From positions 62,001 through 126,000 of the forward strand of contig NZ_JFKA01000012.1 of the NCBI RefSeq assembly GCF_002115755.1: 64,000 nt of DNA, read 5' to 3'. Made by a program: the position numbers and the translations under genes. Shown here one piece after another: positions 56,584 to 64,000 of this stretch (the first letter of the stretch is position 1; each line of letters begins with the position of its first letter). The notes under the pieces were generated by a model. That model did not search any database, was not told where the DNA came from, and saw only the letters and a program-made list of their open reading frames with translations. Source of the stretch: Thalassospira mesophila (GTDB lineage Bacteria > Pseudomonadota > Alphaproteobacteria > Rhodospirillales > Thalassospiraceae).

Positions 56584-57330
56584 CTATTGCAGCGCCGGAT
56601 GGTTCGGCTCCATCCAATACCAGTTTTGCGCCATCGTCATGCTGGCATCATAAAGTGTTGCGCCAGCTTGGCCTGTGTCGCGGCCCCATACCATGGCGGG
56701 AAATTGATCCGGCTGATGCGGGTGCGGCGCACTCTGCGCGCTTTTGGCACCATTATTTATGGTGGCGTGATTTGCGGCTTCATTACCCGCGGGAATAACA
56801 ACAGCATCCCCGCTGGTTGCTGCAAACACCTGATTTAACGGCGCGGCTTGCGGTTTTAAAACCGCGCTGCGCAACAAATCGGCCAGGCCCCGACGGGCCC
56901 CTGCATGGGCCGGTTCGTCGGTTAAAACCTGTGCCAGTTGGTCCAGTGCGCGGTGTAATTGCCGCCCGTCGCGCAGCAAATCGGCCAGCACCACGCGCAA
57001 ATCGCGTATTTCCGGGCGCAGGCCAATGGCAATTTTTAAATGTTCCATTGCCGGGGCACGTTCGTTTTTTTGCAAATAGGCCCGCACAAGGCCAAGATGG
57101 GTCGCACTGTCAAGGTCGTCGGCCAGCAACGCCCGACCAAAACAATCCCGCGCCAGATCGTTCAGCCCCAAATCAAGCAAACCATGCCCCATAACCCGCA
57201 ACCGGGCCGGGATATCGGGCAAGGCACCAATCATCTGTCGCAAACGCCCAAGCGTTTCCGGTGCCAGATCGGCCATCTGTGCCATGGTGGGGGTTGAAAT
57301 TGAAGGAACAACCGGCTGCATATACGCCAT
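56584..57330 (-). CDS. TPR-repeat protein
   Basis: A 248-aa protein with about three to four tetratricopeptide-type helix pairs (residues 35-150), for example LDLGLNDLARDCFGRALLADD, YLQKNERAPAMEHLKIAIGLRP and LHRALDQLAQVLTDEP. The last 90 residues are low-complexity and end MEPNHPALQ. No signal peptide or membrane helix is seen. Probably a protein-binding scaffold; partner unknown. It is convergent with the PP2C gene. The 290 bp behind its start (57331-57618) hold no gene. Confidence 0.75.
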   Translation of the reverse strand: MAYMQPVVPSISTPTMAQMADLAPETLGRLRQMIGALPDIPARLRVMGHGLLDLGLNDLARDCFGRALLADDLDSATHLGLVRAYLQKNERAPAMEHLKIAIGLRPEIRDLRVVLADLLRDGRQLHRALDQLAQVLTDEPAHAGARRGLADLLRSAVLKPQAAPLNQVFAATSGDAVVIPAGNEAANHATINNGAKSAQSAPHPHQPDQFPAMVWGRDTGQAGATLYDASMTMAQNWYWMEPNHPALQ

Positions 57331-57618
57331 TGCGTCAGGCTTCCCGCATGCAAAGAAAGATGTGGGATCGTAACGACTCGGCAGAAATCAAGCAACCACG
57401 AAAAAATCAGCGAGTCGTATCAACACCTTATACCGTGCGGGTCGGGCCGCCCTCGACCAAAAGCAAAACGACGCGACAGCGCATCGGCAAAACCCGCCAA
57501 AATTCAAATTTTATTCAAATTTTTATATAATGCTCCCAAGCGCGCCTGAAAAAAGCAGTTCTCTCCACCCACAGGCAATCCACCCGGCACAAAAGCCGCC
57601 CCGATCAGTCTTTATCAT

Positions 57619-57887
57619 CTAGAGCATGTTTCCTTTAATAAGACCCATTTTGTTTAATTTTGACGTGCCGTTTGGCAAGGCACAGCGCGCCGCGCGAGGC
57701 GGCGCATCGGGCAAGCGGTGTAACGCCGTCAAACGCCGTCAAAATTGAACCCTCCGGGCCCGCGCATTTTGCTGCTCGGCTACGTCGAAATCCTTGTCCG
57801 TAACCCCGTTACGCCCTGCGGACTTCTCCTTGCCGAGCAGCAAAATGCGCGGGCAGAATGGGTCTTATGAAAGGAAATATGCTCTAG
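57619..57887. mobile_element. 269-bp MITE-like palindromic element, copy 2
   Basis: Same length and orientation as the copy at 44345-44613, with four base differences in 269. Two of the differences are in the terminal repeats (CATG for CATA at the left end; ATGAAAGG for ATTAAAGG at the right), so these arms are slightly imperfect here. The internal 23-bp repeat is perfect. The right-hand CTAG forms the TAG stop of the GGDEF-EAL gene (57884-57886). It has no coding capacity. It lies between the TPR gene's upstream side and the end of the GGDEF-EAL gene. Confidence 0.9.
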
Positions 57888-59899
57888 CGCGAAAAAAGAA
57901 CGGGCTGGCTCCCGATATCGGCCAGCGGATCGAACGAGAAATCGGCAGCGGGACGGGCAAACAGGTAACCTTGGGCATAGCGGGCGCCGAAATATCGCAG
58001 CACATCGCATTGTTCTGCGGTTTCCACCCCCTCGACAACACAATCGATCCCGAAATTTTCACACATATCAAACACCGTCTTGACGATACTTTGGCTGCGC
58101 GGGTTGGTAACAATCGGGTTGATAAAGCTGCGGTCAATTTTCAGGCAGTCAATTTCAAGCTCGTGGATATAGCGCAAGCTGGAAAAGCCGATGCCAAAGT
58201 CATCCAGTGCCACCCGCGCCCCGCATTGGCGCAACAAATCGATATGTTCGCGGGCGGCATCGAAATCGCGCAAAATTGCGGTTTCGGTGACTTCAAATGT
58301 AATTCGGCGCGGTTCAATATGCGATTGCCCGATCCGGGTGATAAGCCAGTTTACCATCTCGGACACGGCAAGGTCGCGGGCCGAGAGGTTAAACGAAATG
58401 CCAATATGGGCAGGCCAGGTGGCAACGTCTTGCAAAACCCGGTTAAACAACACCCGCGTCAAACCGTTTACCCGGCCGGTTTTTTCGGCCATGGGGAAAA
58501 ATATATCGGGGGCAATCAGGCCAAGTTCGGGGCTGTTCCAGCGTGCCAGCGCCTCGACCGAATATATTTCACCACTTTGCAAATCATAAACCGGCTGAAA
58601 AACCAGCGATAATTCGCGCTCAAGATCAGCCTGGCGCAACCCCTGTTCGATACGCGATTCCTGGCGGATGATGGTTTCATGGCGGGCGGCAAACAAAACA
58701 GCCGTGCCGCGATCGTTTCGCTTGGCATGATACAGGGCAAAGTCGGCCCGCTCGAACAGGCCATTGGCGGTGCGCGCTGCGGCAGGAAAGGTTGCAATGC
58801 CCACAGTGCCCGACAATTGCACGGGGCCGCCCTTGCTTTCAAACGGGGCGTTTAACCGCTCGCAAATTCGGGCGGACAATGTTTCCAGCGTGGTTTCACT
58901 GTCATAGTTGCGCAAAATCACACCAAATTCGTCGCCCCCCAACCGCGCAACATATCCCTCCTCGCCCAAAACATCACAAATGCGTTTTCCGGCATGGATC
59001 AGGATTTCGTCGCCCACCAGATGGCCATGCACATCATTGACGGGTTTGAACCCGTCCAGATCAATCAGGAACACGGCAAAGCGCGTCGATTTATATGCAT
59101 CCACGGCGATATTTTCCGCCATTTTCCCGGCAAGCTTTTCCGCCGCGACAATCATGTTATTGAGGCAGTTGAAATAATCCCGGCGGTTGGCCAGGCCAGT
59201 GAGCGCATCACAATGGGCCAGTTTTTCGTTTTGCTGGCTAAGTTCAAGCGTCTGGCGGTGTTTTTCTTCAAGCACCAGTTGCGAAGATAACAGCCCTGAA
59301 AAGGTCGTATAATAATTGCGGATGAAATAGATAATAACGGCAAAAACGGTGGCCAGGTTAAGGGCAATGGCAAAATAAACCGGCGTCCCGTTAAACGCAA
59401 AAAAGATCACGTTGCTGCCCAATGCCACAATAACAACGCTGAGTGCGGCAGCGGGAAACTGCAACAAACAAAAAACACAACCAATCGCTGTTACCGCGGC
59501 AAAATAGGCCACATGCCCGCGGTGCAAATCATCGCCATAGGAATAAAGAGCCAGCCACCAGGCGGTAAATAGAACACTGACGGCCACAGCCACAACCCGA
59601 ATGCGCTGCAGCAACCGGATGGCGGCATCGGTATCGTCAAGTTGGTTCCGCGCCCGGATCCAGTGGATCGATCGAACCACACAAATAACGGTCAAAATGC
59701 CGGGAAAGACAAGCGTCAGGAATGCGGGTGCCTGATCGTAATGGGTATAGCTAAGGGCCAATGAATTAATGACCAGCAGCAAATACATCATTGGTATTTG
59801 TTGAGTCAGCCCGGTGACTTGCGCCCGTAAAAGTTCCGGACGATCGCGATGCAACCGAAATAAATCAACAAAGCTTTTAACCTGCTCCGTCAGTCGCAC
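57884..59899 (-). CDS. Membrane GGDEF-EAL c-di-GMP protein
   Basis: A 671-aa protein. Residues about 30-205 hold five to six transmembrane helices of a MASE-like sensor. GGDEF (about 230-390) has DALTGLANRRDYF, IDLDGFKPVNDVHGH and an intact RLGGDEFG. EAL (about 415-665) has VEALARW (EAL), FNLSARDL, the VTETAIL motif, DDFGIGFSSLRYI with the metal-binding Asp pair, KIDRSFI, and VVEGVETAEQ. Both catalytic sites look intact, so it could make or degrade c-di-GMP. The stop TAG belongs to the CTAG end of the repeated element. Confidence 0.96.
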   Translation of the reverse strand: MRLTEQVKSFVDLFRLHRDRPELLRAQVTGLTQQIPMMYLLLVINSLALSYTHYDQAPAFLTLVFPGILTVICVVRSIHWIRARNQLDDTDAAIRLLQRIRVVAVAVSVLFTAWWLALYSYGDDLHRGHVAYFAAVTAIGCVFCLLQFPAAALSVVIVALGSNVIFFAFNGTPVYFAIALNLATVFAVIIYFIRNYYTTFSGLLSSQLVLEEKHRQTLELSQQNEKLAHCDALTGLANRRDYFNCLNNMIVAAEKLAGKMAENIAVDAYKSTRFAVFLIDLDGFKPVNDVHGHLVGDEILIHAGKRICDVLGEEGYVARLGGDEFGVILRNYDSETTLETLSARICERLNAPFESKGGPVQLSGTVGIATFPAAARTANGLFERADFALYHAKRNDRGTAVLFAARHETIIRQESRIEQGLRQADLERELSLVFQPVYDLQSGEIYSVEALARWNSPELGLIAPDIFFPMAEKTGRVNGLTRVLFNRVLQDVATWPAHIGISFNLSARDLAVSEMVNWLITRIGQSHIEPRRITFEVTETAILRDFDAAREHIDLLRQCGARVALDDFGIGFSSLRYIHELEIDCLKIDRSFINPIVTNPRSQSIVKTVFDMCENFGIDCVVEGVETAEQCDVLRYFGARYAQGYLFARPAADFSFDPLADIGSQPVLFSR

Positions 59900-60313
59900 C
59901 GATTTGCTTTCATTTTATGGGCACTCATAAACACGTTATCAGTGCAGTCATCGTTGTTCGTCGCACTGCCACATTTCTTCATTGCAATAGTTACGATCAT
60001 AAGGATTGCCAGCTTTTCCCCCAACAAAATAATCCATTCCCGCCCTAAAAACAGCGGAAACGCCCTGTTTTCGCGCGCGGATGCCCCCATATTGCCCCAC
60101 CACGCCCCGATCACGACCATCAAGAACAGGTCAACCTATACCCAAGAAAGAAGGCACGCGCCATACCGGCCCGCCAGACAAGGGCCTGCTCCGCGCCGGG
60201 GGAGGGGATGCCGCCGCAGGCAACACCGTGGCAGCGTTAAAGGAAAACACCGGCGGATATGGGAGACAAACAGGAGAGGTGCTGTGGCAAGAAAGGCGCG
60301 CCGTTATAAAGTT
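59900..60313. other. Intergenic region, no gene seen
   Basis: About 410 bp between the TfoX-like gene end and the GGDEF-EAL start. Overlapping frames exist, but without start signal or motif. Confidence 0.5.
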
Positions 60314-60712
60314 TTATCGCGAATTTTCGCTGATTTTCGCCGCTTTTCTTTTGCGCGGTTTTTTCACTTTGGCGTTTTTTGCTGCCAATGCCCGCAACCC
60401 GGCATCAAGCGCAATGCGGGCATATGGCAAAATATCGTCGCCATCTTCCAGCCAGTCGCCCGGTATTTCAAAATAGGCAATGCAAATACCATCGGGCCCG
60501 TGCGGACGAAACGGGGGCAGGTCTTTTGCCTCAAACCGGGTGCGGCACAAATCATCGGCTTTTAAAAACAGCACATCTTTGAAAACAAGCGCAAATACCG
60601 TGCCATCACAATAAAGCCCCCAGCCACCAAACAGGCGTTTTGCCGTTATTTGCCCCAAAGGCGACAACAAATCGGCAACCATTGTGACAAATTCATTAGC
60701 GACCAAGGCCAT
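60314..60712 (-). CDS. TfoX/Sxy N-terminal-domain protein
   Basis: A 132-aa protein with the TfoX_N domain (about 1-95): FVTMVADLLSPLGQITAKRLFGGWGLYCDGTVFALV and FLKADDLCRTRFEA. The tail is a Lys/Arg-rich stretch (KVKKPRKRKAAK). The C-terminal TfoX domain found in Sxy/TfoX competence regulators is missing, as in most such stand-alone proteins of alphaproteobacteria, so a role in competence is not implied. Its start overlaps the end of the WYL regulator gene by 17 bp; they are probably co-transcribed. Confidence 0.88.
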   Translation of the reverse strand: MALVANEFVTMVADLLSPLGQITAKRLFGGWGLYCDGTVFALVFKDVLFLKADDLCRTRFEAKDLPPFRPHGPDGICIAYFEIPGDWLEDGDDILPYARIALDAGLRALAAKNAKVKKPRKRKAAKISENSR

Positions 60713-61400
60713 TTAACACCTCGCCTTCGACACCTTCGGAAATAAGGTAATCGCGCAATGTGCGCCCCGGTGTGGGCCGATAGCGTTCGGTTAACACATC
60801 CATCTTTAAAATACGGTCGGCGCGAAAAACCCGAAAGGCATTGCGCAATTCGCACCAGCCCGCCAACAACCAGACCGAACCAAAAAACAACATTCCCAGC
60901 GGCCAGACCCGTCGTTGCGTCAAATCACCTTTAACATCGCCATAATCAATATTGATCATGCTGCGTTCGCGAATGGCACGGCGCAAAACCGGCATCGACA
61001 CCGAGATCGGTTCCTGGGGAATATCGGCAACCGCAATGGGAATACCGCCAATCAACCCGCGCAACCGTTCGGGCACCACGGCTTCGATTTTCGACAGCGC
61101 ATCACTGGCAGCCCGCGCCATCTGCGGGTCGGTCCAGCTTTGCACCATGCGCGCGCCCACCACCAGCGCCTCGATTTCGTCGGCATCAAACATCAGCGGG
61201 GGCAAATCATAGCCATCACGCAGGATATAGCCAACCCCGGCCTCGCCCTCCACCGGCACCCCCGATGCCGCAAGATCGCGGATATCGCGGTAAATGGTGC
61301 GTTCGGAAACTTCAAGTTCCTCGGCAAGCTCACGCGCCCGGCTCAGTTTGCGGCGGCGTAAAATCTGAACAAGGCGAAACAATCTGTCGGCGCGTCTCAT
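60696..61400 (-). CDS. HTH-WYL transcriptional regulator (YafY type)
   Basis: A 234-aa regulator. N-terminal winged helix (RLFRLVQILRRRKLSRAREL, EELEVSERTIYRDIRDL) followed by the connecting region GYILRDGYDLPPLMFDADE and a C-terminal WYL domain (about 135-210; INIDYGDVKGDLTQRRVWPLGMLFFGSVWLLAGWCEL). The WYL triad is replaced by VWL. Immediately upstream is a 20-bp perfect palindrome (61437-61480), and beyond it a divergent VOC gene. This is the classic layout of a regulator and its target. Confidence 0.93.
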   Translation of the reverse strand: MRRADRLFRLVQILRRRKLSRARELAEELEVSERTIYRDIRDLAASGVPVEGEAGVGYILRDGYDLPPLMFDADEIEALVVGARMVQSWTDPQMARAASDALSKIEAVVPERLRGLIGGIPIAVADIPQEPISVSMPVLRRAIRERSMINIDYGDVKGDLTQRRVWPLGMLFFGSVWLLAGWCELRNAFRVFRADRILKMDVLTERYRPTPGRTLRDYLISEGVEGEVLNGLGR

Positions 61401-61436
61401 ATCGGGTATCCGCTATTGATCAACATGACATCACGC

Positions 61437-61480
61437 TACCATACCCCTCCTGACAGGCTCCTGTCAGGAGGGGTATGGTA
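61437..61480. promoter_or_regulatory. Palindromic operator between WYL regulator and VOC gene
   Basis: Perfect inverted repeat with 20-bp arms (61437-61456 and 61461-61480) and 4-bp centre GCTC. The core is CCTGACAG-GCTC-CTGTCAGG. It lies between divergent start codons at 61400 and 61519. YafY/WYL regulators are known to bind TGACA/TGTCA palindromes, so I infer control of both genes. The RNA hairpin it would form is very strong as well. Confidence 0.85.
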
Positions 61481-61518
61481 ATATCTGGCATCACCTTGAA
61501 AATAACAGGAGGAATGCA

Positions 61519-61914
61519 ATGATTGACCACATCGGCATAAGCGTGGGCAACCATGAAAAATCGCGCGGGTTTTACCTGTCTGCCCTGGCTCCGCTGGACA
61601 TTTCCATTGTTATGGAAGTGACCGCACAACAAACCGGCAATACCGCCCATACGGGCTTTGGCAATCAGGGCAAACCGTTTTTCTGGATCAGCGGGCGGGC
61701 GGCCACCATGGCCGAAACAACCACAACACATATTGCATTTTCCGCCCAAAGCCGTGCTGCGGTTGACGCATTTTATCATGCAGCCCTAAGCGCAGGTGCC
61801 ACGGATAATGGCGCACCCGGCCTGCGCCCGGATTACCATGAAAACTATTATGCCGCCTTTATCCGCGATCGCGATGGCAACAACATTGAGGCCGTATGCC
61901 ATCATCCGGCATAA
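61519..61914 (+). CDS. VOC-family protein, target of the WYL regulator
   Basis: A 131-aa protein of the vicinal oxygen chelate fold: MIDHIGISVGNHEKSRGFYLSAL (first module with metal-type His4), FFWISGR, THIAFSAQSRAAVDAFYHAAL (second module with His), and NYYAAFIRDRDGNNIEAVCH with Glu. The three usual metal positions (H, H, E) are thus present, unlike the VOC protein at 7693. AGGAGG lies 10 nt upstream of ATG 61519. It lies directly behind the palindromic operator. Likely a glyoxalase- or detoxification-type enzyme; substrate unknown. Confidence 0.92.
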   Translation: MIDHIGISVGNHEKSRGFYLSALAPLDISIVMEVTAQQTGNTAHTGFGNQGKPFFWISGRAATMAETTTTHIAFSAQSRAAVDAFYHAALSAGATDNGAPGLRPDYHENYYAAFIRDRDGNNIEAVCHHPA

Positions 61915-62355
61915 CCCGACATCACCCCACATCACCTTGCCCGGTATTCCCCAATGCCACGGCAATGCACACCCGACCACCATGTGGCGTTGGGGGATAT
62001 CGGCAGCGGGCTTACCCCCGCCAACCCGCACGGTTTTGCCCGCGCGCGGCAGCAAAGATAACAACGCCCCCATATCGGGAACTTTACCTTTTTATAATTT
62101 TGCATTGCGAGACCGGATTGGGCAATGGCCCCCTCTTGCACCGGCATAGGTCGCAAAGGCCAAATAATGGTTATACTTACACGCCCGACGATATGTTATC
62201 TGGCATATTACCCCTAAGGGCTTTGCCAATTTTTATGGCATTGTGCATCACATAATTTGAACATCCTGCCCTGTCAGCCCATGACAGAGACCGGCTAAAA
62301 CAATTGTCCGATATCACTGCGCAAAGGCCACCCGATTTGCGCCCCAATACGGAAT
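61915..62355. other. Intergenic region, no gene seen
   Basis: About 440 bp between the VOC and AbrB-type genes. Frames on both strands have no motif or start signal. No strong hairpin was noticed. Confidence 0.5.
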
Positions 62356-63651
62356 ATGAAATTGCCCCACGATATGTCAAAGCCGCCCCATCCCCCGCAC
62401 CAGCCCGGTTTAACAGACCCGTCGCAAGCGCGCCCCGCCGCCCCCACACCATCGCCTACGCCCGGCACCGCCCAAACGCAGAACCAGGAACCGCCCGAAA
62501 ACCCGGCCCCAAACCTGAACAGCCCCCGGAACGATGCCCCCCATCCGCCTCACCAGCCCCACCAGCCCCACCCGTCGCCGATAAAACGGCTGGGGAAATT
62601 GCCCGATGCCGCGCAATGGGCAATTTTGCTGGGCAGTTCCGTTATCGTCGGCATTGTTTTGCATCAGGCGCATATTCCGGCGGCATTGCTGCTGGGCCCG
62701 ATGATTGTCGGCATTGTGATGGGTACTAACAGCGCCACCATCCGCATTCCGAAAATTGGCTTTTTATCGGCGCAATCGGTTTTAGGTGCGATGATTGGCG
62801 GGTCAATGACGGCGGCGATCATTACATCCTTTACCGATGACTGGCCGCTGGTGATTGGCATTACCTTTTTAACCCTGCTGGCCAGCAGTTTTCTGGGCTG
62901 GATTTTATGCATTCGCCGGGTATTGCCCGGCACGGTCGGTATTTGGGGCTCATCACCCGGTGCTGCTTCGGCCATGGTGATTATGGCCGAGGCCTTTGGT
63001 GCCGATGCGCGGCTGGTGGCCTTTATGCAATATGTGCGCGTGGTGTGCGTGGTTACCGTGGCCTCGATGGTGGCGAATTTCTGGGTTACCAGCAGCTTGC
63101 CGCCCGGCGCAACGGTGCCGGTGCATGAGTGGTTCCCGGCGTTTGACCTGGGTAATTTCGGCCTGACATTGCTGGTGGCCGGGGCCGCCGCCACCATTGG
63201 CGTTTTGTTGCGCATCCCGTCGGGCGCGTTGCTGTTGCCAATTATTGTGGTGATGGTGCTCCATATCAATGGCTGGCTGGATGTGGAATTGCCCGAATGG
63301 TTTTTAGGGTTAACCTATGCCATGATCGGCTGGAGCATCGGGTTAAAATTTACCCCCTCTGTGCTGCATCATGCGGCCCATGCCCTGCCCAAAATTCTGC
63401 TTTCCATTGTGGTGCTGATCGGGTTTTGCGCCGGTATCTCGGTGTTTCTGGTGCATTACCTTGGCGTGGACCCGTTAACCGCCTATCTGGCGACCAGCCC
63501 CGGCGGGCTTGATTCCGTTGCCATTATTGCTGCAAGCACCCATGTCGATTTGCCGTTTATTCTGGTGATGCAATCGGCGCGGTTTTTTATGGTGTTGCTG
63601 ATTGGTCCGCCGCTGGCAAAGGCCGTGGCGCGCTTTACCCCGCAAAGCTGA
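62356..63651 (+). CDS. AbrB-family integral membrane protein
   Basis: A 431-aa membrane protein. After about 75 Pro/His-rich cytoplasmic residues come ten hydrophobic helices in two repeats. Repeats are marked by IPAALLLGPMIVGIVMG and IPSGALLLPIIVVMVLH, and by FLGWILCIRRVLPGTVGIWGSSPGAASAMVIMAEAFGAD and PLTAYLATSPGGLDSVAIIAAS, the hallmark of the membrane AbrB duplication family (not the AbrB DNA-binding protein). Members are putative transporters. The unusual Pro-rich N-terminus is required by the frame, since no later start precedes the first helix; GGA lies just before ATG 62356. Confidence 0.88.
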   Translation: MKLPHDMSKPPHPPHQPGLTDPSQARPAAPTPSPTPGTAQTQNQEPPENPAPNLNSPRNDAPHPPHQPHQPHPSPIKRLGKLPDAAQWAILLGSSVIVGIVLHQAHIPAALLLGPMIVGIVMGTNSATIRIPKIGFLSAQSVLGAMIGGSMTAAIITSFTDDWPLVIGITFLTLLASSFLGWILCIRRVLPGTVGIWGSSPGAASAMVIMAEAFGADARLVAFMQYVRVVCVVTVASMVANFWVTSSLPPGATVPVHEWFPAFDLGNFGLTLLVAGAAATIGVLLRIPSGALLLPIIVVMVLHINGWLDVELPEWFLGLTYAMIGWSIGLKFTPSVLHHAAHALPKILLSIVVLIGFCAGISVFLVHYLGVDPLTAYLATSPGGLDSVAIIAASTHVDLPFILVMQSARFFMVLLIGPPLAKAVARFTPQS

Positions 63652-63734
63652 CAATCGCGATATCACATCGCCCGCAAAACAAAACGGCTGGCACCGCGCC
63701 AGCCGTTTACGTTTTCCAAGGTTATATCGGCGGG

Positions 63735-64000
63735 TTAACGCCGCAACAGCTTGCTTGCAACGCCCGAGGCAATCATCACCCCGACAATAACCAGGGCGAC
63801 CGCCAGTATCAGGCTGATGCTGCCCAGTTCCCCTAACAGAAAAACACCGCCAAGCGCAGCAAAGGCCGGTGTTAGCGCGCCAAAGGCCGCCGCCCCGGTA
63901 GAGCCAATATTGCGCACCGCAATGCCATAGGTGACAACCGCCACCACGCCCGACAACACCCCCTGAAACAACAATTGCACCAACAGGTCATTTAACGGGG
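63735..64000 (-). CDS. DMT/EamA-family transporter, C-terminal part
   Basis: The frame is open from the right edge to the stop at 63735: at least 87 residues. It reads LLVQLLFQGVLSGVVAVVTYGIAVRNIGSTGAAAFGALTPAFAALGGVFLLGE, the last three helices of an EamA drug/metabolite transporter (GAA-F-ALTPAFAAL-G--LLGE is typical). The N-terminal repeat lies beyond the window. Convergent with the AbrB-type gene, with about 80 bp between stops. Confidence 0.88.
   Translation of the reverse strand, partial: PLNDLLVQLLFQGVLSGVVAVVTYGIAVRNIGSTGAAAFGALTPAFAALGGVFLLGELGSISLILAVALVIVGVMIASGVASKLLRR

Noticed and set aside
60314..60712. TfoX-like gene as a competence regulator
   Set aside because: Only the N-terminal domain is present and no competence genes are nearby.

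Overview
The window looks like a chromosomal segment of a marine alphaproteobacterium of the Rhodospirillales, most like Thalassospira. This is an inference from gene content: ectoine hydroxylase, many chemotaxis and c-di-GMP proteins, an alphaproteobacterial type of RsmB/RlmE/Ppx/GuaA/GuaB, and an mreBCD-mrdAB cluster. No rRNA or other marker settles it. Codon choice is GC-biased and uniform, except in the accessory segment at about 8.1-10.8 kb, where the intergenic DNA is clearly AT-rich.

Layout. 1-5 kb: a zinc/cadmium-type P1B ATPase (running off the left edge) with its ArsR/SmtB repressor, a small lipoprotein and an MFS exporter. 5-8 kb: two tandem paralogous small proteins of unknown function, a MAPEG protein, MsrB, a truncated GNAT gene and a VOC protein. 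8.1-10.8 kb: an accessory island at the 3' end of guaA. It holds a decayed tyrosine integrase and a tightly overlapping operon of an RNase H/RuvC-fold protein, a Hanks-type kinase and a frameshifted DUF4917 protein, with a RelE/ParE toxin remnant. 11-21 kb: housekeeping genes guaA, rsmB-like, guaB, a two-gene PAS plus chemoreceptor unit, rlmE and ppx. 21.3-22.5 kb: two tRNA-Gln(CTG) genes flanking a metallophosphoesterase. 22.7-31.4 kb: ectD, a 5-formyl-THF cycloligase, a cold-shock protein, a diguanylate cyclase, two unknown proteins, a LysE exporter and leuA. 32.5-38.5 kb: the rod-shape cluster mreB-mreC-mreD-mrdA-mrdB, followed by tRNA-Lys(CTT). 39-50 kb: a NAMPT-type nadV, a periplasmic binding protein plus diguanylate cyclase pair, two Rho_N-like small proteins, an M24/creatinase-fold protein, and a large hybrid histidine kinase. 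50-60 kb: a PhyH-family oxygenase, cobD, a sigma-54 response regulator divergent from a STAS plus ATPase-REC-PP2C partner-switching pair, a TPR protein and a GGDEF-EAL protein. 60-64 kb: TfoX-like, WYL regulator with a near-ideal palindromic operator, VOC protein, AbrB-type membrane protein, and part of a DMT transporter.

How the genes fit together. The window is rich in signalling: three c-di-GMP enzymes, a chemoreceptor split into PAS and MCP parts, a hybrid kinase with HPt, an NtrC-type regulator and an Rsb-like partner switch. The most unusual items are the kinase/RNase H-fold/DUF4917 operon, which has the architecture of a defence cassette and sits where genomic islands integrate, and a 269-bp palindromic element present twice. 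That element has long terminal inverted repeats and sits both times in a CTAG that also forms the TAG stop codon of the neighbouring gene.

All functional names come from recognisable motifs read by eye. No database search was possible.
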